From positions 62,001 to 126,000 of the forward strand of contig NZ_JADKPR010000003.1 of assembly GCF_015351475.1 (NCBI RefSeq): a stretch of 64,000 nucleotides of DNA. The letters run 5' to 3'. The DNA is from Flavobacterium sp. HJJ. GTDB lineage: Bacteria > Bacteroidota > Bacteroidia > Flavobacteriales > Flavobacteriaceae. The notes under the pieces are model-generated. The model ran no database searches and was not told where the DNA came from. It worked only from the letters and a program-made list of their open reading frames with translations. Made by a program: the position numbers and the translations under genes. Of this stretch, positions 35,855 to 44,525 are shown piece after piece (positions within the stretch are counted from its first letter, which is position 1; each line of letters opens with the position of its first letter).

Positions 35855-36553
35855 ATGCAAGTATGCTATAATTGCGGAAATGAATTTCCGGAAGAAAATA
35901 TAACTAGAGAACATATACCAGCCCAAAACTTATTTTTTGGTTATGGTGATGAATATAAAGTTAATAGGTTAGTTGTTCCAGCTTGTTTCGATTGCAATAA
36001 TCAATATTCTCAAATTGATCAGGAAATAAGAGATGCAATTGGCGTAATGAATAACGGTAATGATGAGCAAACTGAATTGACTAGGAAATCTATTAAATCT
36101 ATTATGCGTAAGAAAAACTGGGCCGATAGATTGTATTTTTCTGAAGGTAAAGTTTTAAGTGTTGATTTTAGTTATGATGATTTTAAAAAATTGCATATTA
36201 AAAATTTCAAAGGTGTGTTTTATGCAAAATATGGAAGACCCTTACCAAAAGATTTTGAAGTTGAAATAATTGCTGAAGGAGATGAAGAAGATGAAAAATT
36301 GATGGGTATTGGTAAATTGTTTTATGATTATGTTGTTGAAAATGATAAGTTTTTAATTTCTGGTCACGAAGATATTTTTATGTATAATATAAAAACAATG
36401 AATCCAACAGATTCGGAATATGTAATTGATAATGGTGATATTGAAAATTCACTCTGTGTTATTGGAGTTTTTGTATACCACAAAAATTTATGTTCAATTG
36501 TAATTGCATCGAAAAAAGAATTTTTAGATGGAATTAAAAAAAGAAACAGATAA
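35855..36553 (+). CDS. HNH-endonuclease-like protein, cytosolic orphan
   Basis: This 232-residue protein has no signal peptide. Its N-terminal ~50 residues carry a treble-clef HNH-type motif: C4-x2-C7, E19-H20 in REHIPA, and C44-x2-C47-N48. The pattern is close to that of small HNH proteins with two zinc-binding CxxC knuckles. The remaining ~180 residues are unrecognised, with an acidic stretch (EGDEEDEKLMG) and no second domain I can name. It is AT-richer than its neighbours and interrupts the polysaccharide locus between an MGH1-like lipoprotein and a GH78. It is followed after 28 nt by GH78, so it may share its transcript. It could be a solitary mobile or defence-linked nuclease. The full HNH finger is intact, so it need not be degenerate. 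Confidence 0.6.
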   Translation: MQVCYNCGNEFPEENITREHIPAQNLFFGYGDEYKVNRLVVPACFDCNNQYSQIDQEIRDAIGVMNNGNDEQTELTRKSIKSIMRKKNWADRLYFSEGKVLSVDFSYDDFKKLHIKNFKGVFYAKYGRPLPKDFEVEIIAEGDEEDEKLMGIGKLFYDYVVENDKFLISGHEDIFMYNIKTMNPTDSEYVIDNGDIENSLCVIGVFVYHKNLCSIVIASKKEFLDGIKKRNR

Positions 36554-36581
36554 AATATTATTGTGAGCAAAAAATAAAATT

Positions 36582-39338
36582 ATGAAAAAAACACTTCTAC
36601 ATACATTCATCCTCATTGTTTCACTCTGTTTTTCTTCGGCGAAAGCTCAAAATAAAATCAGCGTCACCAACCTGCAATGCGAAATGCTCAACAATCCGGA
36701 AGGAATCGATGTGTTGAAACCTCGTTTGAGCTGGCAGATGAAGTCAGATGAGAATGCTGTAAAACAAACAGCCTATCAAATTTTAGTGGCTTCGACTTTA
36801 GAAAACCTGAATGCCAACAAAGCCGATTTATGGGACAGCGGAAAAGTACAAAGCAGTGAATCTGTCAATATTATTTACAACGGAAAAAAGCTAAAAGACA
36901 GAGACAATGCATTTTGGAAAGTAATCCTTTTTACAAATAAAGGCGAAATAAAATCTACAGAAAACGCTCATTTCAGCATTGGGATTTTAACCTATGCCGA
37001 CTGGAAATTGACACGCTGGATTGGTTATGAAAAATTATCGAAAGAGGATAGTGTTTCCCAGTATTCGAGGTTATCCGCCCGTTATTTAAGAAAAGAAATC
37101 AATCTGAAAAAACAAGTCAAATCTGCCAAGGTTTACCTTATGGGAATGGGCTTGTACGAGCTGTACATCAACGGAAATAAAATTGGCGATCAGGTATTGG
37201 CACCCGTTCCGACGGATTATACCAAGAATGTAAAATACAATGTTTTTGATGTGACTTCGCAGTTGAAAGAAGGCAAAAATATGCTCGGAACAATTTTAGG
37301 AAACGGACGTTTTTTTGCGATGCGTCAGGATTACAAACCGTATAAAATCAAATCTTTTGGTTTCCCGAAAATGGCTTTGCAGTTGTTTGTAGAATATACC
37401 GATGGAACCAAAGACATCATCCGAACAGACGATACCTGGAAGTTAACGACAGAAGGACCAATTTTGTCCAACAACGAATACGACGGCGAAGAATACGATG
37501 CCCGAAAGGAAATGAAAGGCTGGGCGACGACCAATTTTGATGATAAATCTTGGGTAAATGCCAGATATGTTCAGGAGCCGGGTGGTTTTTACGAAGCACA
37601 AATGACGCCGAATATGAAAATCAAAGGCGAAGTAAAACCAATTTCAATCAAGCAAACTGCCAAGGGAACTTATATTTTGGATATGGGTCAGAATATGGTG
37701 GGCTGGTTGCAACTGAAAGTAAAAGGAAAAAGCGGAGACAAAATCACAATGAAATTTGCCGAATCACTGCAGAAAGACGGCTCATTGTACATTGCGAATT
37801 TGCGTGATGCGAAAACGACAGATGTTTATACTTTAAAAGGGGAAGGCGAAGAAATCTGGGAACCACGATTTATTTTTCACGGATTTCGATTTGTGGAGAT
37901 TTCGGGTTTTCCGACTAAACCAACTTTAGATAATTTTGTTGGGAAAGTAGTTTATGACGATATCAAAACAACAGGAACTTTTGAATCTTCGGATGCAACG
38001 ATGAACCAGATTTTCAAAAATGCGTGGTGGGGCATCAGCGGAAATTACAAAGGAATGCCAATCGACTGTCCACAGCGAAACGAGCGTCAGCCTTGGCTGG
38101 GTGACCGAACTACGGGCGCTTATGGCGAAAGTTTTCTATTCAACAATCAGACTTTATATGCCAAATGGCTTGATGATATTAAATATTCGCAAACCCAAGA
38201 CGGAGGATTGCCAGATGTAGCACCGGCATTTTGGCGTTATTACGGCGATAATGTGACCTGGCCGGGAACCTATATCACAGTTGCTGATATGCTGTACCAG
38301 CAATTTGCAGATGCAGAAGTGATTAAAAAACAGTACCCATCTATGAAAAAATGGATGCTGTATATGGAAGAAAATTATCTGCAAAATGATCTAATGGACA
38401 AGGACAAATACGGTGATTGGTGCGTTCCGCCGGAATCGTTGGAATTAATCCGTTCCAAAGATCCAGCTCGTATGACGGACGGACAATTGTTGTCAAGTGC
38501 TTTCTATTATCAGCTTTTGAACATTATGAAAAAGTTTGCCAAAATCTCAAATGCAGATGCTACAGATATTGTTTATTATGATGATTTGGCAACAAAAATC
38601 AAAAAAGCTTTCAACGCCAAATTTTTGAATACGGAGAAAAACTATTATGCCAATAATACCGTGACTGCAAATGTCCTGCCTTTAGCTTTCGGAATGGTTT
38701 CAGAAGACTTGAAAGAGAAAGTTTTCCAGAATATGGCACACGAAGTTGAGGTAACAAAACAAGGTCATATCAGTACAGGTGTTATTGGAACGCAATTCTT
38801 GATGCGAACGCTGACCAATTTTGGTAGAGGGGATTTGGCTTATAAATTGGCATCCAACAAAACCTATCCAAGCTGGGGCTTTATGGTTGAAAACGGTGCC
38901 ACAACTATTTGGGAATTATGGAATGGAAATACTGCAGATCCGTCAATGAACTCCCAAAATCACGTGATGCTTTTGGGCGATTTAATGATTTGGTATTGCG
39001 AAAATATGGCGGGAATCAAGAGCAATCCGGAAACTCCGGGCTTCAAACAAATTATCATGAAACCGGATTTCAATGCAGGATTAACTTATGTAAATGCGTC
39101 TTACGAATCGATTTACGGCACAATTAAAAGTGACTGGAAGAAAAACAAAAATAGCCTGCAGTGGAAAATTACTATTCCTGCCAATTCATCTGCGGTAGTG
39201 TATTTGCCAGCAAAAGACGCCTCTTCGGTTACGGTGAACAATCAAAAACTGGCTCAGTTTTCGGCTTCTTATAAAACTGAAAATAGCGATATTGTACTGA
39301 CTTTACCGTCAGGTGTGTATGTTTTGAATGTGAAGTAA
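36582..39338 (+). CDS. GH78 alpha-L-rhamnosidase (2)
   Basis: This 918-residue exported rhamnosidase (signal peptide to SSAKAQ, residue 23) has the same module order as the GH78 at 26915: Fn3-like (LQCEMLNNPEGIDVLKPRLS), beta-sandwiches (VYLMGMGLYELYINGNKIGD; LDMGQNMVGWLQLKVKG), (alpha/alpha)6 barrel and C-terminal sandwich. The active-site motif is D495-CPQ-R-N-E followed by W505-L-G-D508, so the general acid position is Asp here, the usual form in this family. The late TTIWELWNG and HVMLLGDLMIWYCENMAGI are typical. The two GH78 proteins differ enough to suggest old duplication or separate acquisition and different linkage preferences (for example RG-I backbone ends versus RG-II side chains). 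That assignment is inference. Confidence 0.9.
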   Translation: MKKTLLHTFILIVSLCFSSAKAQNKISVTNLQCEMLNNPEGIDVLKPRLSWQMKSDENAVKQTAYQILVASTLENLNANKADLWDSGKVQSSESVNIIYNGKKLKDRDNAFWKVILFTNKGEIKSTENAHFSIGILTYADWKLTRWIGYEKLSKEDSVSQYSRLSARYLRKEINLKKQVKSAKVYLMGMGLYELYINGNKIGDQVLAPVPTDYTKNVKYNVFDVTSQLKEGKNMLGTILGNGRFFAMRQDYKPYKIKSFGFPKMALQLFVEYTDGTKDIIRTDDTWKLTTEGPILSNNEYDGEEYDARKEMKGWATTNFDDKSWVNARYVQEPGGFYEAQMTPNMKIKGEVKPISIKQTAKGTYILDMGQNMVGWLQLKVKGKSGDKITMKFAESLQKDGSLYIANLRDAKTTDVYTLKGEGEEIWEPRFIFHGFRFVEISGFPTKPTLDNFVGKVVYDDIKTTGTFESSDATMNQIFKNAWWGISGNYKGMPIDCPQRNERQPWLGDRTTGAYGESFLFNNQTLYAKWLDDIKYSQTQDGGLPDVAPAFWRYYGDNVTWPGTYITVADMLYQQFADAEVIKKQYPSMKKWMLYMEENYLQNDLMDKDKYGDWCVPPESLELIRSKDPARMTDGQLLSSAFYYQLLNIMKKFAKISNADATDIVYYDDLATKIKKAFNAKFLNTEKNYYANNTVTANVLPLAFGMVSEDLKEKVFQNMAHEVEVTKQGHISTGVIGTQFLMRTLTNFGRGDLAYKLASNKTYPSWGFMVENGATTIWELWNGNTADPSMNSQNHVMLLGDLMIWYCENMAGIKSNPETPGFKQIIMKPDFNAGLTYVNASYESIYGTIKSDWKKNKNSLQWKITIPANSSAVVYLPAKDASSVTVNNQKLAQFSASYKTENSDIVLTLPSGVYVLNVK

Positions 39339-39357
39339 AAACACTTTTCCTTTATTT

Positions 39358-39375
39358 CAGCACTGTACAGGATGC
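39358..39375. promoter_or_regulatory. Candidate operator, CAGCA-N6-CAGGATGC motif, site 2
   Basis: CAGCACTGTACAGGATGC differs from the susC upstream site (7354-7371) at only 2 of 18 positions. It lies 106 nt before the start of the sialidase-fold lipoprotein gene, in a 142-nt spacer that probably holds a promoter. Confidence 0.4.
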
Positions 39376-39389
39376 CTCTTTTGTTTTTT

Positions 39390-39406
39390 AGTGTCATTTT
39401 TACACT
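39390..39406. promoter_or_regulatory. Candidate operator, AGTGT-N7-ACACT palindrome, site 2
   Basis: AGTGT, CATTTTT, ACACT lies 75-91 nt before the start at 39481. The same outer pentamers and spacing occur at 62570-62586 upstream of GH97. Confidence 0.35.
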
Positions 39407-39480
39407 TAATAAGATTTTTGCATTTTGATATTTGTGTAACGTATTAAAAATAAACCTAATACTATTTTAAAGAATAAATA

Positions 39481-40629
39481 ATGAAATTTAAACACATAAC
39501 GATTGCCTTTTTTGGACTGTTGCTTTTGGGAAGCTGTAAATCTGCTTTGGAAAAAAAGACATGGAAAGAAGGAATTTTGGTAGATGAATTCATTTACGAT
39601 AAAGCACCTTATCCCTCCTGTCATGCAGTAACCATTGTAGAAGCAACTAACGGAGATTTGGTGTCAGCCTGGTTTGGAGGAACACACGAAAGACATCCGG
39701 ATGTTTGTATTTATTCAGCCATAAAACCAAAAGGAAGCGATAAATGGGGTGAAGCCATTAAGGTCGCTGATGGTGTAATGCCAGATGGGAAAAGATTTCC
39801 AACTTGGAATCCGGTTTTGTACCAAATTCCTGGCGGCGATTTGATGCTGTTTTATAAAATAGGCCCAAAACCATCCGAGTGGTGGGGTGTTTACAGAACT
39901 TCTTCTGATGGCGGAAAAACCTGGTCTGATAAGATTGATATGCCGAGTAAAGATTTTCTGGGACCAATTAAAAACAAACCGGTTTTATTAAGCAACGGAA
40001 CATTATTACTTCCTTCAAGTACCGAAGGAAATGGATGGCATTTGCGGATGGAATCCACTCCAGACTTGGGAAAAACCTGGGTGATGGGCGATACCATTTC
40101 AAGAGGAAAACAAAAAATCAACGCCATCCAGCCGAGTATTCTGTTTCATAAAGACGGAAGTATTCAGGCGATTGGAAGAACCAAAAACAGAGCCATTTTC
40201 AGCACTTTTTCTAAAGATAATGGAAAAACATGGTCGGATTTAGAATTAATCGGGTTGCCAAATAATAACTCCGGCACTGATGCTGTAACCTTGAAAAACG
40301 GTAAGCATTTATTGGTTTACAACCACGTTCTGCCTCCTGGAAAAGAAACCAAAGGTCCAAGAACACCTTTGAATCTTTCTATCTCTGATGACGGAATCAA
40401 TTGGAAAGCGACATTAGTTTTGGAAGATTCAAAAATCAGCCAGTATTCCTATCCCTCCATTATTCAAAGTTCAGACGGAATGGTACATATTGTGTATACC
40501 TGGAGAAGAGAAAAACTGAAATATGTAAAAATAGATCCAAGTAAATTAGTTGCTATTCCAATCAAAAACGGAATCTGGCCTGGGCAGGAGGGAGTTGAAG
40601 TGAAGGCTGTTAAAGCGGAAGAGGAATAA
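39481..40629 (+). CDS. Sialidase-fold lipoprotein with Asp-boxes
   Basis: This 382-residue lipoprotein (lipobox LLGSC, Cys19) has a six-bladed propeller of the BNR/sialidase type. Three Asp-boxes are visible: SSDGGKTW (141-148), TPDLGKTW (193-200) and SKDNGKTW (244-251). The N-terminal YPSCHAVTIVEATNGDLVSA and WFGGTHERHPDV form the first blade. Such proteins are often labelled exo-alpha-sialidase, but in plant-glycan loci the substrate is unlikely to be sialic acid; RG-II contains the related acids Kdo and Dha, which are possible targets. No arginine triad could be assigned with confidence. It has its own upstream spacer with two candidate operators, so it may begin a separate transcript carrying the genes to 50553. 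Confidence 0.7.
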   Translation: MKFKHITIAFFGLLLLGSCKSALEKKTWKEGILVDEFIYDKAPYPSCHAVTIVEATNGDLVSAWFGGTHERHPDVCIYSAIKPKGSDKWGEAIKVADGVMPDGKRFPTWNPVLYQIPGGDLMLFYKIGPKPSEWWGVYRTSSDGGKTWSDKIDMPSKDFLGPIKNKPVLLSNGTLLLPSSTEGNGWHLRMESTPDLGKTWVMGDTISRGKQKINAIQPSILFHKDGSIQAIGRTKNRAIFSTFSKDNGKTWSDLELIGLPNNNSGTDAVTLKNGKHLLVYNHVLPPGKETKGPRTPLNLSISDDGINWKATLVLEDSKISQYSYPSIIQSSDGMVHIVYTWRREKLKYVKIDPSKLVAIPIKNGIWPGQEGVEVKAVKAEEE

Positions 40630-40656
40630 ATTTAAAAATGAACCATTAATTAAATT

Positions 40657-40717
40657 TACCATTAAGATATTAAGTTTCATTAAGGAACATACTTAATTTC
40701 TTAAAATCTTAATGGTA
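40657..40717. repeat. Inverted-repeat element, ACCATTAAGATATTAAG family, copy 2
   Basis: TACCATTAAGATATTAAGTTTCATTAAG at 40657 onward pairs imperfectly with CTTAATTTCTTAAAATCTTAATGGTA at 40692-40717. It shares its outer arm sequence with the element at 26823-26919 but has a much shorter loop. Confidence 0.8.
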
Positions 40718-40730
40718 AAAAAGTAAAAAT

Positions 40731-41624
40731 ATGAAGTCAACTTATTTTAAAAGAAACGCCATTGTTTTATTCCTTGCTGTTTTGTGCAGTACTTTGTATA
40801 GTGAAGTTTCAGCGCAATCCGGCAAAAAGCAAAAATACAAAGTAGCGGTTTGCGACTGGATGATTTTAAAAAGACAAAAACTCGGAGCATTCGGTTTGGC
40901 TAGCGAAATAAAAGCAGACGGAATCGAACTCGATATGGGCGGATTAGGAAAAAGACCAACCTTCGACAGTAAATTAGGTGACCCTGTCGAAAGACAAAAG
41001 TTTCTGGATAAGTCTAAAGAAACAGGAGTTGGAATCAGTTCGATTGCCATGTCAGGTTTCTATGCACAGTCTTTCGCCAAACGAGATTCAATCGCACGAA
41101 TGATTAACGATTGTGTGGCAACCATGAAAAATATGAAGGTAAAAGTCGCTTATCTTCCATTGGGAACAGAAAGCGATTTGACAAAAAATCCGGAGTTACG
41201 CCCGATAGTAATTGAAAGATTAAAATGGGCAGGAAAGCAAGTCGGTAAAATAGGAGGTGTAATCGCTATTGAAACTTCATTGAACGCTACCGAAGAGAAA
41301 AAACTATTGGAAGAAATAGGCTGTAAACACATCAAAAGTTCTTTCAATTTTGCCAATGCCGTAGACAACGGAAGAGACATTGCAACCGAATTAAAGATTC
41401 TGGGTAAAAAACACCTGGCACAAATTCACGCATCCGTAACAGATAACGTCTGGCTGGAAAACGATAAAAATGTCGATATGCCAAAAATCAAAAAAGCGCT
41501 GGACGAAATGAAATGGAGCGGCTGGCTGATTGTAGAACGCTCCAGAGATGTTACGCAAGTGCATAATGTAAAAGCCAATTACGGAGCTAACGTAGCGTAT
41601 TTGAAGAAAATTTTTCAGAATTAA
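40731..41624 (+). CDS. Exported sugar phosphate isomerase/epimerase-like TIM-barrel protein
   Basis: This 297-residue protein has an N-terminal signal peptide ending SEVSAQ (residue 29). The rest matches the xylose-isomerase-like TIM-barrel family (VAVCDWMILKR, IKADGIELDMGG, GVGISSIAMSGFYAQ, VAYLPLGTESD, IAIETSL, SSFNFANAVDNGRDI, LAQIHASVTDN). Metal-binding acids are probable at E of IELD and in the IETS and QIHAS segments. Cytosolic relatives interconvert sugars or keto acids. An exported version implies a periplasmic substrate, perhaps a released pectin monosaccharide or lactone. Reaction unknown. It is 76 nt upstream of the GH67N-type protein, with a small inverted repeat between them. Confidence 0.7.
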   Translation: MKSTYFKRNAIVLFLAVLCSTLYSEVSAQSGKKQKYKVAVCDWMILKRQKLGAFGLASEIKADGIELDMGGLGKRPTFDSKLGDPVERQKFLDKSKETGVGISSIAMSGFYAQSFAKRDSIARMINDCVATMKNMKVKVAYLPLGTESDLTKNPELRPIVIERLKWAGKQVGKIGGVIAIETSLNATEEKKLLEEIGCKHIKSSFNFANAVDNGRDIATELKILGKKHLAQIHASVTDNVWLENDKNVDMPKIKKALDEMKWSGWLIVERSRDVTQVHNVKANYGANVAYLKKIFQN

Positions 41625-41634
41625 AAATAACTTA

Positions 41635-41686
41635 CCGCAACGACGCAAAGGCACAAAGAAACCTTGCGACTTTGTGTCTTTACGGT
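41635..41686. repeat. Intergenic hairpin (AAAGGCACAAAG arms)
   Basis: CCGCAACGACGCAAAGGCACAAAG pairs with CTTTGTGTCTTTACGG around a short loop (GAAACCTTGCGA). It occupies the gap before the GH67N-type gene. Confidence 0.65.
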
Positions 41687-41700
41687 TATAAAAACACATA

Positions 41701-44433
41701 ATGAAATATTTAAGCATACTTTTTTTAGGACTATACGCCACTTTTACATCGGCACAAAACATCACCATTGTTCGTGATGCCAATGCCCCAAGAGCGAAAT
41801 ACGGAGCTGAAAAACTATCTGAAACAGCATCAGCAAAAGGACTTAAAGTAGTTTTTGCCGACAAAGTACCTAAAAAATCAAAAGAAAAAGTAATTATCAT
41901 TGGCGAAAAAGGAACTGACTTTTGGAAAATCAATTCCAAAATTGCTAAAATCGATGATTCGAAATTAACAAAGAAAGAAGGCTTCCAAATCCGCACTCAA
42001 AAAAATATTATTTACATAGAAGGAACCGATGCAACCGGAGCCTTGTATGGTGCAATGGAATTGGCTGACCGAATCAAATCTTCGGGCGAAATTCCGTCAG
42101 AAATAAATATCGAAGACAGTCCGGAAATGGTTTTGAGAGGTGCCTGTATCGGAATGCAGAAGCCCGTTTATCTTCCGGGACGTGACGTTTACGAATATCC
42201 ATACACGCCTGAAACTTTCCCTTGGTTTTACGATAAAAAACTTTGGACAAAGTATCTGGATATGATGGTCGAAAACCGAATGAATTCCTTGTATTTATGG
42301 AACGGACATCCTTTTGCTTCTTTGGTAAAATTGAAAGACTATCCGTTTGCCGTTGAAGTAAGTGATGAAGATTTCAAAAAAAACGAAGAAATCTATAAAT
42401 ACCTAACTGTAGAAGCCAACAAAAGAGGAATCTGGGTCATCCAAATGTTCTATAATATAATTGTTTCCAAGCCATTTGCGGAGCATTATAATATGAAAAC
42501 TCAAGATCGTTCAAGACCGATTACACCTTTGTTATCCGATTATACCCGAAAATCAATTAGTGCTTTTATCGAAAAATATCCAAACGTAGGCTTACTGGTT
42601 TGTCTGGGAGAAGCCATTAATACAGTTGATGACGACGTAGAATGGTTTACCAAAACCATTATTCCGGGCGTTCAGGACGGATTAAAAGCTTTAGGCAGAA
42701 CCGACGAACCGCCAATTATTCTGCGTTCTCATGATACCGACGGGCCTTTGGTAATGGAAAAATCACTTCCGTTATACAAAAACCTGTACACAGAAAGCAA
42801 ATACACCGGGGAATCGTTAACGACTTACACACCGGGCGGACCTTGGGGTGAAACACACAAACAATTAAGTTCGTTAAAATCGATTCATATCGAAAACGTT
42901 CACATTCTGGCCAACCTAGAACCCTTCCGTTACGGATCGCCGGACTTCATCCAAAAAACCGTAAAAGCGATGCACAGCGTCCACGGAGCCAATGCATTAC
43001 ACTTGTATCCACAGGCTTCGTACTGGGATTGGCCGTATTCTGCCGATAAAACCAAAACAGGCGAACGACTTCTGGAAATGGATCGAGACTGGATTTGGTA
43101 CAAAGCCTGGGCAAGATACGCCTGGGACAGTAAAAGAGACAGAAACGAAGAAGTAAAATATTGGGACAAAGATCTGGCTGCAAAATACGGAACAGATCAG
43201 GAAGCAGCCAATAATATCTTAAAAGCTTACGAAGAAACAGGAGAAATCGCTCCAAAAACCTTAAGACGTTTCGGAATCACCGAAGGAAACCGTCAGACTT
43301 TATTGCTAGGAATGTTCGAAAGCCAGTTGGTCAATCCTTCAAAATGGCGTGTTTATCCGGGATTCCACGAATCCTGCGGACCTGCGGGAGAATTGCTTTT
43401 GGAATACGCCAAAAAAGAGTGGAACAAAGAACCACACGTTGGCGAATTACCAACGCAGATTATTGCCGAAATCACGGAACACGGTCGTTTAGCCGTTGAA
43501 GCCATCGATAAAGCAGAACCAAAAGTGACGAAAGACAAGGAAGAATTTCTGCGTCTGAAAAACGATATGCATGCTTACAAAGCTTTCGCCGATTTCTTTT
43601 CAGAAAAGGTAAAAGCTGCCATTTTGGTATTGCGTTACAGCTATTCCAACGATATTGCCGACTTGGATAAAGCGCTTCCACATTTGGAAAAAAGTATCAA
43701 ACATTACGAATTATTGGTCAATTTAACAAAAGATCATTATTTGTACGCCAATAGTATGCAGACCGCGCAACGCCGAATCCCGATTGGAGGAGACGACGGA
43801 AACAATAAAACCTGGGCAGAATTATTGCCGCATTACGAAAGAGAATTGGCGAATTTCAAACGAAATTTAGAGTTGCTGAAATCATCTAAAGATGGTAAAA
43901 TAGTAACCAAAGAAGGCAAGCCGTGGCAGCCTGTTGAGGTAACTTTGTTAAGCGAAACAAAAGGAACTTACGCAGTCAAAAACGGAACAAAAGTGTACGG
44001 AACACCCATTTCGGAACTGACAAAAATAGCTCCTGAGTTGCAAAACCTAAAAGGGATTGCTTTCGAGGAAGCATCACAAAACGAAAACGGAACACACCTG
44101 AAATTCAAAAATACCAAAGCTGTAAAACTGGTGGTAGGCTATTTCAACAGTGACCAGAAAAGATTTTTATTCCCGCCAAGTTTAGAGACAGACGCAGCCG
44201 GAAATGCACACGGTCAGGCCGAAGTTATCCTAGCAAGTGCGATGAATTTAAAAGAATTGCCAAGAATAAACATTCACACCTACACCTTTCAGCCGGGCGA
44301 AAACAAACTGGATTTGGGCAAAGGAAGAGTACTGATTTTGGGCTTCATAGATGCCAATCAAACCATTACAACCCGTGATGTTGGTTATATCGACGCTGGC
44401 GAAAAAGGAGCGGTGGATTGGTTGTTTTATTAA
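41701..44433 (+). CDS. Exported TIM-barrel hydrolase with GH67/GH20-type N-terminal domain
   Basis: This 910-residue exported protein (signal peptide to TFTSAQ, residue 19) has an N-terminal alpha/beta domain of the kind found before GH67, GH20 and GH84 barrels (RDANAPRAKYGAEKLSETAS, IYIEGTDATGALYGAMELAD, about residues 20-125). A TIM barrel follows with LRGACIGMQKPV, MVENRMNSLYLWNGHPF, PNVGLLVCLGEAINTVDD, LRSHDTDGP and NVHILANLEPFRYGSPDF. The conserved-looking acids in CLGEAIN and HDTDGP are the best catalytic candidates. The C-terminal ~250 residues are helical followed by a beta-sandwich. An alpha-glucuronidase role is the easiest guess, and RG-II carries glucuronic acid, but the family is not assigned here. 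It is co-directional with the isomerase-like gene before it and two GH2 genes after it. Confidence 0.6.
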   Translation: MKYLSILFLGLYATFTSAQNITIVRDANAPRAKYGAEKLSETASAKGLKVVFADKVPKKSKEKVIIIGEKGTDFWKINSKIAKIDDSKLTKKEGFQIRTQKNIIYIEGTDATGALYGAMELADRIKSSGEIPSEINIEDSPEMVLRGACIGMQKPVYLPGRDVYEYPYTPETFPWFYDKKLWTKYLDMMVENRMNSLYLWNGHPFASLVKLKDYPFAVEVSDEDFKKNEEIYKYLTVEANKRGIWVIQMFYNIIVSKPFAEHYNMKTQDRSRPITPLLSDYTRKSISAFIEKYPNVGLLVCLGEAINTVDDDVEWFTKTIIPGVQDGLKALGRTDEPPIILRSHDTDGPLVMEKSLPLYKNLYTESKYTGESLTTYTPGGPWGETHKQLSSLKSIHIENVHILANLEPFRYGSPDFIQKTVKAMHSVHGANALHLYPQASYWDWPYSADKTKTGERLLEMDRDWIWYKAWARYAWDSKRDRNEEVKYWDKDLAAKYGTDQEAANNILKAYEETGEIAPKTLRRFGITEGNRQTLLLGMFESQLVNPSKWRVYPGFHESCGPAGELLLEYAKKEWNKEPHVGELPTQIIAEITEHGRLAVEAIDKAEPKVTKDKEEFLRLKNDMHAYKAFADFFSEKVKAAILVLRYSYSNDIADLDKALPHLEKSIKHYELLVNLTKDHYLYANSMQTAQRRIPIGGDDGNNKTWAELLPHYERELANFKRNLELLKSSKDGKIVTKEGKPWQPVEVTLLSETKGTYAVKNGTKVYGTPISELTKIAPELQNLKGIAFEEASQNENGTHLKFKNTKAVKLVVGYFNSDQKRFLFPPSLETDAAGNAHGQAEVILASAMNLKELPRINIHTYTFQPGENKLDLGKGRVLILGFIDANQTITTRDVGYIDAGEKGAVDWLFY

Positions 44434-44440
44434 AATAGTT

Positions 44441-44473
44441 AGACCTAACAGGTTTTTAAAACCTGTTAGGTCT
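44441..44473. repeat. AGACCTAACAGGT hairpin, copy 2
   Basis: AGACCTAACAGGTTTTTAAAACCTGTTAGGTCT is a near-perfect hairpin with ~15-bp arms, almost identical to the 55928-55959 copy 11 kb downstream. Intergenic. Confidence 0.85.
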
Positions 44474-44525
44474 GTTTAAATCAACTTAAATGACCTTATA
44501 TCACTTATATGGTTCAATATAAAGT

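Noticed and set aside
39481..40629. Sialic acid catabolism
   Set aside because: The sialidase fold alone does not show it; no sialic acid lyase, epimerase or transporter is present and every neighbour acts on plant pectin.
41391..41996. 201-codon open frame on the - strand overlapping the isomerase-like and GH67N-type genes
   Set aside because: It is antisense to two well-supported exported proteins, has no recognisable domain and has composition explained by the opposite strand.
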